DNA of 64,000 nucleotides from SLRI01 sp964576715. GTDB lineage: Bacteria; Pseudomonadota; Alphaproteobacteria; Geminicoccales; Geminicoccaceae. Under the pieces are notes generated by a model that was not told the DNA's origin, ran no database searches, and saw nothing but the letters and a program-made list of their open reading frames with translations. Location: the NCBI GenBank assembly GCA_964576715.1, contig CAZNWE010000006.1, positions 23,196 through 87,195 on the forward strand, read 5' to 3'. The position numbers were made by a program, and so were the translations under genes. Positions 58,155-64,000 of the stretch are shown here, piece by piece (position 1 is the stretch's first letter; each line of letters opens with the position of its first letter).

Positions 58155-60635
58155 TCAGCCGGCGGTCTCGACGAGCAGCTGATCGAGATCGGGATCGACC
58201 GCGCCCGCGTCGCTGGCGAAGACGACCGGCGGGGGGATTGCGCCCTGGCCGTCCGCCGCATCCGCCTGGCCAGCCGCCACCGTGCCCGCCTGCGGGTCAT
58301 CCAGGCCCTCGATGCGCTCGCTTTCGTCGAGCAGCGCGATCAGGTCGAGGGCGGCTTGGGGGTCATGGTCCGACCCGAGCGACGGGGCAGGCGGCTGGAC
58401 CATCGCTTGCGGCTCGTTGGCCACCACCGGCACGATGTCGACGGCGAGGATCAGGTCGGCGAAGTCGTCACCGGCGCCGCGATGGCGCTCGCCGTCCTCG
58501 AAGGCGATCATCAGCCGGTCGTCGTCGGCACCGGCGATCGCCTGGATGTCGCCGCTGGTGTTGAGGCGGTTGCCGGGCGCCAGATCGTAGTCGAGTGCGA
58601 AGTGGAGGGCAGCGTCGAGCGGCAGCTCGCCGCCCGTAGCACCGGTAGCGACCAGCGTCGGCGGCGCACCCTGGTGAATCGAGGCCGGATCGCCGGCCGC
58701 GTCGAGCAGGGCGTAGGTCGTGGTTGAATCGTGACCGTCCAGCGGCAGCGGCCTCGTGGCCAGCAGCAAGCCGAGCTCGGTGCCGGCAGGCATGACGCCA
58801 AGCGGCAGCGCAACCGCGCCGGTCGAGCCCTCACCCATGCCGTCCATGTCGAGCACCGCGACGACGTCGGCGAAGGTGCCATCCTCGGCCACGGTGTAGG
58901 CGAAGAGCTGCTGGGCGAGGTCACTGTCGCTCGCGATAACGTCGACCGTCACCGTCGCCGCCTCGGTCAGGGTGAGCAGACCCGGCAGGATCGGCTTGAC
59001 CAGCGCCTCGTCCAGAGGCCCGCCGTCGCCGCCAACCACCAGCAGCGGTGCGAGGTCGTCGAGCTTGTCGGCGGCGCCGGTGACCAGGCGCTGCGCCTCG
59101 CGCCAGGCGAGTTCGGCCGCCTGTCGGCCGAGATCCCGGCCGAACAGATCACCGTCGTCGAAGTGGATGCCGCCGAAGATTCGGCTGAGACCGGCTTCGT
59201 CGGCCGCATCGACGAACGTGTCCCAGCCGAGCGTCGTCGGCTCCACCGGAGTGGCTTCCGGCTCGAAGCGCGAGTGGCCCGGCGGGAACGTGATCTCGGC
59301 ACCGAACTCCGGGCCGCCGCTGAACGCTTCGAGGATGAAGGCACCGGCAGCGGAGAAGCTGCTGTGACCCGACGTGTATTCGGGAAAGGGTGGTGACGCA
59401 TCGCCGCCGGGCGGCTGGTAGGTCAAGAAGCGCGAGGCGAGCACTGTCTGGGTACCCTCACCGGTGCCGCCCCAGGCATCGATCACGAAGCCGGTCTCGC
59501 CGGTTTGCGAATCGACACCCTCCTCGCCGATCAGACCCAGCTGGCCAAGCATGCGCACGGCGCGCACCGGGCGGGCGTAGTCGTAGAACAGCTTGGCCTC
59601 CCAGGTGGCGATCCCCGCATCGAACCCGGCGTTGGCGAGCACCATGAACAACTTGGCGTCGGCATCCAGGTCGTGGCCGTCACGCGCCGAGATGTACTGG
59701 CCGAAGGTCATCCAGGTGCCGGGCGGAAAAGCGGTGCCGGGCCCATCCTCCCAGAACTCGGCGATCAGCTTCTGCTTGTCGGTGAGCCGGGCACTCGCCT
59801 CGACCACCCGCTCGGCCTGCGCGATGAAGCCCGGGTTGATGATCGTGCCGACAAGGTCGCGCGACACGGCGAGCTCGCTGCCATCGGCGAGGCGGATGGT
59901 CCGGCTTTCGATGTCGAGTTCGGCCTCGACGCCGGGCAGGAAGAACGGCTCGGGCGGCGGCGGGCGCAACGCGTCACCGCTCGGCAGCGCAAACGGCTCG
60001 ACCTCGCCCCAATGCGGCGTCAGGTAGGTCTGGGCATCTTCGGCACGCTCAGGATCGATCGGCACCGCTTCCGGCGTCCAGCGCGCGATGTCCTCGACCG
60101 CGAGCGCGTTGGCATTCACCGGCGCGTAGCCGTTCGGATCGGCATACTCGTCAGTGCTGTTCGCCCCATCCGCCGCCCGCGTCTCGAGCAGGGCCGCCGC
60201 GACTTCGCGACCGATGTCGGCACCGACGAGCGAAGCGGCGTCGCCGCCGCTCGGCAGCAGTGCCGGGTCGTACCCCAGAGCCTCGACCAGGGTCCGGGCG
60301 AACGACTCGGCATGGTCCGGGAAGAGCGCCACCAGGACATCGTGGGCAGCATGGCTCATCGCCACCGTCTTGATGGCGTCCGTCCGATACTCGGCCGGTT
60401 GCTGCAGGGAGTCGCCGATGCTGGTCGCGACGGCGTGCGGATCGAACTGCGCCCAGGCGTCGTAGATCGCCGTATGGGTGAGCGCATAGGCGCGCGACGC
60501 GATCGTCGGTCCGCTGCGCTCAATGGTCACCGCCTCCTGCACCGCGCGGTCCCAGATGACCGAGACCGTGGGACGGTACGGTTCGACGGCGACGACTTGA
60601 GTGAAGGGATCGAGGCGAAAGCCGACGTCAGGCAA
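58155..60635 (-). CDS. vanadium-dependent haloperoxidase
   Basis: 826 residues, starting at TTG 60635 with a perfect AGGAGG seven bases upstream. The vanadate pocket is complete: K348 and R355 in WEAKLFYDYARPVRAVR, S422-G423-H424 in FPEYTSGHSSFSAAGAF, R485 and H491 in LSRIFGGIHFDDGD. The spacings equal those of Curvularia chloroperoxidase (K353, R360, S402-H404, R490, H496; from memory). It should oxidise halides with H2O2. Residues about 560-740 form an extra beta-rich domain with a FEDGERHRGAGDDFADLI motif resembling DUF4114. There is no Sec or Tat signal; secretion through the C-terminus is possible. It stands alone and its tail is duplicated at 60990-61080. Confidence 0.9.
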   Translation of the reverse strand: MPDVGFRLDPFTQVVAVEPYRPTVSVIWDRAVQEAVTIERSGPTIASRAYALTHTAIYDAWAQFDPHAVATSIGDSLQQPAEYRTDAIKTVAMSHAAHDVLVALFPDHAESFARTLVEALGYDPALLPSGGDAASLVGADIGREVAAALLETRAADGANSTDEYADPNGYAPVNANALAVEDIARWTPEAVPIDPERAEDAQTYLTPHWGEVEPFALPSGDALRPPPPEPFFLPGVEAELDIESRTIRLADGSELAVSRDLVGTIINPGFIAQAERVVEASARLTDKQKLIAEFWEDGPGTAFPPGTWMTFGQYISARDGHDLDADAKLFMVLANAGFDAGIATWEAKLFYDYARPVRAVRMLGQLGLIGEEGVDSQTGETGFVIDAWGGTGEGTQTVLASRFLTYQPPGGDASPPFPEYTSGHSSFSAAGAFILEAFSGGPEFGAEITFPPGHSRFEPEATPVEPTTLGWDTFVDAADEAGLSRIFGGIHFDDGDLFGRDLGRQAAELAWREAQRLVTGAADKLDDLAPLLVVGGDGGPLDEALVKPILPGLLTLTEAATVTVDVIASDSDLAQQLFAYTVAEDGTFADVVAVLDMDGMGEGSTGAVALPLGVMPAGTELGLLLATRPLPLDGHDSTTTYALLDAAGDPASIHQGAPPTLVATGATGGELPLDAALHFALDYDLAPGNRLNTSGDIQAIAGADDDRLMIAFEDGERHRGAGDDFADLILAVDIVPVVANEPQAMVQPPAPSLGSDHDPQAALDLIALLDESERIEGLDDPQAGTVAAGQADAADGQGAIPPPVVFASDAGAVDPDLDQLLVETAG

Positions 60636-60829
60636 GGCAAATCCTCCTGCTGGCCGTCACTCCTCTCGAGTGAGCGGCAGGTTTGGCGGATGTGCCTCTG
60701 GGTGCCTGTTGTAAGTTTCGCGCTCGCTCCACGTCGCTGGGTCGCAAGCTAGGCGAACCGAGCCGCCGCCGACTGTGACGGTTGCTACAAACTGTCCCGG
60801 CACAAGCGCGCCACCGGCGGTGCCGCCGG

Positions 60830-60960
60830 CGCCGGGCAGCGGGCGGAGGCAGCAGTGGGGATGGTCGGTAACCCCGGTGCCGTCGTCGCCGAGCAAATGG
60901 TCCGGCATGATCCGGGTCTGGGCCGTAACGTCGGCGAGCGGCAGGAATCGTAGTGGCCCG
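60830..60960 (-). pseudogene. fragment of the C-terminus of a PPi-phosphofructokinase gene
   Basis: The minus strand encodes PLRFLPLADVTAQTRIMPDH and GTGVTDHPHCCLRPLPG, which matches VPLTDVAAKTRTMPAHF and GTGVTDQFHMYLRPLLG near the end of the intact pfp at 62080. DNA similarity to 62155-62285 runs over about 130 bp with few indels. There is no upstream catalytic part and the frame continues into unrelated sequence, so it is a decayed duplicate. Confidence 0.75.
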
Positions 60961-60989
60961 CAGCCGCGCACCGACGGCCGGCGACCCTG

Positions 60990-61130
60990 TGCTTCAGCCG
61001 CCGGCCTCGACGACCAGCTGATCGAGATCGGCCGCGCCCGGGGCGAATCGCGACGTCGCAGCGTCCGGGCCAGCGGTCGGCAAAGGTCGTTCGCTGCGAT
61101 CGCCGAGCTTGATCGAGCGGCCGGGGAGGA
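60990..61130 (-). pseudogene. fragment of the C-terminal tail of a haloperoxidase-like gene
   Basis: The minus-strand frame ends RFAPGAADLDQLVVEAGG-stop, resembling the end of the intact haloperoxidase (VDPDLDQLLVETAG-stop). Similarity continues about 35 bp past the stop codon into the 3' flank (60958-60993 versus 58118-58155). Upstream an in-frame stop occurs near 61172, and no catalytic motif is found. So only the tail and flank of a second copy survive, directly joined to the pfp fragment. Confidence 0.65.
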
Positions 61131-61312
61131 TGATCCTGCCTCGACCCACCGGGATCTTGCCGTGGCCGCGGTTTCAGCGATTACGCGCGGCGGGCGACTG
61201 CGAGGGGCGCCAGCGGTCGATAGAACAGTCAGTTGTCGCCGATCTTCCCGGATCGTTTATTTCGGGTCGGGATTGCTGTAGGGTTGAGGGTGCCGGTGTG
61301 AAGGAGAGGCCC

Positions 61313-61800
61313 TTGGCCGAGGTGACCCTGGACTGCCTCGGCGAGCAGCTGCGGCGGATGCTCGACGAGCAGCGGGCGATGCGTGACCAGCTGAGCAGCG
61401 TGCACGAGCGTCTCGACGGCATGCAGGAGCGGGGCGAGTTGACGGCGCGCGCCATCGAAGCGACGCGGCAGNNNNNNNNNNNNNNNNNNNNNNNNNNNNN
61501 NNNNNNNNNNNNNNNNNNNNNNNNNNNNNNNNNNNNNNNNNNNNNNNNNNNNNNNNNNNNNNNNNNNNNNNCGGCATGCAGGAGCGGGGCGAGTTGACGG
61601 CGCGCGCCATCGAAGCGACGCGGCAGCAAGTCCTGGCACAGCTGGAGCTCGCGAAGATCGAGCTCTTGGAGGTGATCACCGTGGAAACCAGGAGCGAGTC
61701 GATCGGCACACGCACACGCATCGAGCAGCAGCTCGATCAGCTGCGGGGCCAACTCGATGCGCTGGCACAGCGGGTCGAGGCGATCGAGAAGGGCCGCTGA
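61313..61800 (+). CDS. small coiled-coil protein, interrupted by the assembly gap
   Basis: AAGGAG (61301-61306) precedes a TTG start at 61313. The left part ends in the gap after 53 codons; the right part resumes in the same frame and stops at 61800. If the 55 bp shared by both gap edges is one sequence, the protein is 110 residues, starting AEVTLDCLGEQLRRMLDEQR and ending DQLRGQLDALAQRVEAIEKG R. It is charged and heptad-patterned nearly throughout, with no membrane segment or catalytic motif. I do not recognise a family; a structural or adaptor role is all that can be suggested. Confidence 0.6.
61417..61626. other. 100-N scaffold gap flanked by identical 55 bp ends
   Basis: Ns occupy 61472-61571. 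The 55 bases before them (61417-61471) and the 55 after (61572-61626) are identical, both starting CGGCATGCAGG and ending GACGCGGCAG. This is the mark of two contigs ending at the same k-mer (k = 55) in a de Bruijn graph. The true DNA probably has one copy and no gap, unless a longer tandem repeat is collapsed here. Confidence 0.85.
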
Positions 61801-62079
61801 GCAAAGTCCCCGTGGACGGTCCGAGCCGACCTTGCAAGCGGCGACGCGATCCGCCGTTATGTCCGGCAAACAGCACCTACCGCCTTCATCCCCCTCGTGC
61901 ATCGTCTGTTCGGCTTGTTCCGACGAACGTTATAAGAACAGACCCGCCAAACGGATGGTCCGGTTTCTTGGGCGCAGGTCAGAAGAGCGAGACGCAGCCG
62001 CGGTTGGTGATGGGGACGTGTGCGATGACGGCGCGGACAAGTTACAAGGGTCATCCCGCCCACATTTCCTGCCCTCGCT
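61801..62079. other. intergenic region with a GAAC-N7-GAAC element
   Basis: 279 bp between the coiled-coil gene and the convergent end of pfp. At 61925-61939 it reads GAAC-GTTATAA-GAAC, i.e. GTTC-N7-GTTC on the other strand, which is the alphaproteobacterial LexA box pattern. No gene starts suitably downstream on either strand, and such an eight-base match is expected about twice by chance in 64 kb, so its meaning is doubtful. Confidence 0.4.
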
Positions 62080-63351
62080 CTACTCCGCGGCCATGGCTTT
62101 CCTGATCTTGGGCACGCGGTTGCTGGTTTGCAGGCGGAATTCTTCGGGCATGCCGCGGCCGAGCAGGGGGCGGAGGTACATGTGGAACTGGTCGGTGACG
62201 CCGGTGCCGGCCTCGTCGATGAAGTGGGCCGGCATGGTGCGGGTCTTGGCGGCGACGTCGGTCAGTGGCACGAGGTCGTAGTCGACCTGGTAGTTGCCGA
62301 CGCGCTGGATGGTGACAGAGCCGTCGGTGTCACCCCAAAGGGCGTATTTGACGGCTTTCTCGCCGACCTCGCGGGCTTCGCGCTGGTCGATGTCGGAGGT
62401 GCAGCCGACGAAGGAGCGCTGCATGTAGCCGAAGGTGTCGGCGCGGACGCGTTTGATGTCGAGCTTGTCCTTGACCAGGTCGGCGAGGCGGTCGGCTAGC
62501 GCCCCGGTGCCGGAGAGCTGCAGGTTGCCGTGGGCATCGGCGGCCAAGGCTCGACCGAGCTTGCCGATGATCGGTGTGCCGGTGCCGTCATGAATGCCTT
62601 CCGACACGGCGACGATGCAGCGGCCGTGGCGCTCGTGGGTTTCCTTGACGGCGGTCAGGAAGCGGTCGGGGTCGAAGGCGCGCTCTGGCAGGTAGATGAG
62701 GTGCGGGCCGTCGTCGGGAAACTTCTTGCCCAGGGCCGAGGCGGCGGTGAGGAAGCCCGCGTTCCGGCCCATGACGACCGCGATGTAGACGCCGGGCAGC
62801 GCCTTGTTGTCGAGATTGATGCCCATGAAGGCTTGCGCCACGAAGCGAGCGGCGGACGGGTAGCCCGGCGTGTGGTCGTTCTTGACGATATCGTTGTCGA
62901 TGGTCTTGGGGATGTGGATCGAGCGCAACGGGTAGCCGGCGGAGGCGGCCTCCTCGGCGACGATGCGCACGGTGTCCGAGCTGTCGTTGCCGCCGACATA
63001 GAAGAAATAGTTGATCTCGTGCGCCTTCAGGGTCTCGAAGATTTCGTGGCAGTAGGCGCGGTCGGGCTTGTCGCGGGTCGAGCCCAGGGCCGAGGAGGGC
63101 GTTTCGGCGACGAGCTCCAGGTTCTGGGTGGTTTCCTGCGTCAGGTCGAGGAACTCCTCGTCGACGATGCCACGGACCCCGTGCAGGGCGCCGTAGATGC
63201 GCTCGATCTGCGGGAATTTCCGGCATTCGAGGACGACGCCGATCACACTCTGATTGATGACGGCGGTCGGCCCGCCGCCCTGGGCGACGAGGGCTTTGTT
63301 CTGCAAGGGACGACTCCGGGCTGCTGCGTTGGTCTCGGAGGATGGGGCCAC
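62080..63351 (-). CDS. pfp: pyrophosphate-dependent 6-phosphofructokinase
   Basis: 423 residues of the phosphofructokinase family: ALVAQGGGPTAVINQSVIGV, YVGGNDSSDT (120-127), IHIPKTIDNDIVKNDHTPGY (147-166), AVVMGRNAGFLTAASALGKK and LGRALAADAHGNLQLSGTG. At the two positions that separate phosphoryl donors, ATP enzymes have Gly (GGDGS, PGTIDND), whereas this has Asp123 (GGND) and Lys149 or 150 (PKTIDND), as in PPi-dependent enzymes. It should convert fructose-6-phosphate reversibly using pyrophosphate. It ends convergent with the coiled-coil gene. A decayed copy of its C-terminus lies at 60830-60960. Confidence 0.9.
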   Translation of the reverse strand: MAPSSETNAAARSRPLQNKALVAQGGGPTAVINQSVIGVVLECRKFPQIERIYGALHGVRGIVDEEFLDLTQETTQNLELVAETPSSALGSTRDKPDRAYCHEIFETLKAHEINYFFYVGGNDSSDTVRIVAEEAASAGYPLRSIHIPKTIDNDIVKNDHTPGYPSAARFVAQAFMGINLDNKALPGVYIAVVMGRNAGFLTAASALGKKFPDDGPHLIYLPERAFDPDRFLTAVKETHERHGRCIVAVSEGIHDGTGTPIIGKLGRALAADAHGNLQLSGTGALADRLADLVKDKLDIKRVRADTFGYMQRSFVGCTSDIDQREAREVGEKAVKYALWGDTDGSVTIQRVGNYQVDYDLVPLTDVAAKTRTMPAHFIDEAGTGVTDQFHMYLRPLLGRGMPEEFRLQTSNRVPKIRKAMAAE

Positions 63352-63401
63352 TTGCCGCGCGGGTTGTCAATTGCGGCGACGAAGCGATGCCGCAGCTTTC
63401 G

Positions 63402-64000
63402 TCACCGCCGCCAGATCTCGTTGTCGATCTCGCCGGTCAGCTCCGGGTAGTCGTCGACGTGGAAGACCGGCTCCTGGCCGGCCTCGCGCTGCGCGAAGTA
63501 GTCCCTGGTCAGCTTCACGACGGTGCCCGAAAGCAGCACGATGGCGATCAGGTTGATCGTCGCCATCAGCCCCATCGACGCATCCGCCGCGTTGAACACG
63601 GTGGCCACCGTCTGCACCGCCCCCCAGACGACCATCAGGAGCACCAGCGACCGCAGCACCGTGAGCCCGGTCTTGTTGGCCATGCCGAGATAGGTGAGCG
63701 CGTTCTCGGCATAGGAGTAGTTGCCGATGATCGAGGTGAAGGCGAAGAAGAAGATGGCGATCGCGACGAAGGTGCCGCCGAAGAAGCCGATATGGGTGTC
63801 GAGTGCGGCCTGGGTGAGCGGCGTCCCGGTCACGCCGGATCCCGGATCGAGCGTGCCGGAAAGCAGGATCAAGAGGGCGGTCGCCGTGCAGACCAGGATG
63901 GTGTCGATGAACACGCCCAAGGCCTGGACGAAGCCCTGGCTCGAGGGATGGTGCGGCTGCGGCACCGCGCAGGCGGCGATGTTGGGTGCCGAGCCCATGC
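63402..64000 (-). CDS. sodium:alanine/glycine symporter (AGCS family), C-terminal part (partial)
   Basis: The last about 199 residues; the gene enters from the right edge. GSAPNIAACAVPQPHHPSSQ, GFVQALGVFIDTILVCTATA and LLILLSGTLDPGSG, then FAFTSIIGNYSYAENALTYL are signature AGCS sequence; at least four transmembrane helices are present, followed by a hydrophilic tail ending VDDYPELTGEIDNEIWRR. It imports alanine or glycine with Na+. The stop lies 50 bp before the pfp start on the same strand. Confidence 0.9.
   Translation of the reverse strand, partial: MGSAPNIAACAVPQPHHPSSQGFVQALGVFIDTILVCTATALLILLSGTLDPGSGVTGTPLTQAALDTHIGFFGGTFVAIAIFFFAFTSIIGNYSYAENALTYLGMANKTGLTVLRSLVLLMVVWGAVQTVATVFNAADASMGLMATINLIAIVLLSGTVVKLTRDYFAQREAGQEPVFHVDDYPELTGEIDNEIWRR

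Larger units (their letters stand above)
60636..61312. other. non-coding region with gene debris
   Basis: 677 bp between the haloperoxidase start and the coiled-coil gene. Beside the two pseudogene fragments it holds the haloperoxidase leader (60636-60830, with AGGAGG at 60643-60648) and about 180 bp (61131-61312) in which I see nothing but the ribosome site of the next gene. Confidence 0.7.

Noticed and set aside
61472..61571. Run of N as a biological low-complexity region
   Set aside because: Exactly 100 Ns with identical flanks is a scaffolding placeholder.

Overview
The window is GC-rich, densely coded chromosomal DNA from an alphaproteobacterium, probably of a Rhodospirillales/Geminicoccaceae-like lineage; the rank below class is a guess. 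The evidence is the set of conserved neighbourhoods: aroK-aroB facing a short membrane protein gene and xerD-accA, rplM-rpsI, and nrdR-ribD-ribE-ribB-ribH-nusB-thiL with a RibB whose C-terminal cyclohydrolase II half has lost its zinc cysteines. One run of 100 Ns (61472-61571) shows this is a draft scaffold. I see no prophage, insertion sequence, CRISPR array or rRNA.

Layout. 1-11.9 kb: a cut AraC-type regulator, a methyltransferase, a sulfhydrylase (metY), an SMP-30 lactonase, recX, a complete four-gene polar amino acid ABC importer, a DUF3611 membrane protein, a prolyl-tRNA editing protein, and a flavoprotein disulfide reductase followed by two tandem TVP38/TMEM64 membrane proteins. 11.9-19.5 kb: xerD, a malyl-CoA-lyase-like gene and accA on the minus strand; aroK-aroB, a FadL-type porin and an aquaporin on the plus strand. 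19.7-29.6 kb: an overlapping UDG-lytic transglycosylase-moaB operon, a large TPR lipoprotein, ispE, a SAM hydroxide adenosyltransferase, tRNA-Gln, an MFS exporter and rplM-rpsI. 29.8-34.5 kb: a LysM/FecR protein paired with a CHASE2-PAS-GGDEF-EAL cyclic-di-GMP protein, then ribokinase.

35.5-44.6 kb is the most notable region. A plus-strand operon (Tat-exported DUF6134 protein, iron-sulfur photolyase, SDR, NTF2-like) converges on a minus-strand operon (FAD oxidoreductase, DUF1365, CFA-like methylase, GPH transporter, DUF3833 lipoprotein). Both start behind the same sequence, TGATCC-N18-TA(A/G)C, which resembles RpoE-ChrR (singlet-oxygen) promoters. The CFA-like enzyme lacks two bicarbonate-site residues of true cyclopropane synthases, so the set looks like a photo-oxidative membrane lipid and DNA repair regulon, possibly making furan or methylated fatty acids. 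The sigma factor and anti-sigma genes are not in the window.

44.7-58 kb: a helix-hairpin-helix protein, a GMC oxidoreductase, an Atm1-type ABC exporter, the riboflavin operon, an EamA transporter, a universal stress protein, a TIGR02186 protein and a YeeE/YedE transporter. 58-64 kb: an intact vanadium haloperoxidase, then about 0.7 kb of gene debris containing the tail of a second haloperoxidase-like gene fused to the tail of a pfp-like gene, a coiled-coil gene interrupted by the assembly gap, an intact PPi-dependent phosphofructokinase, and the end of a sodium:alanine symporter.
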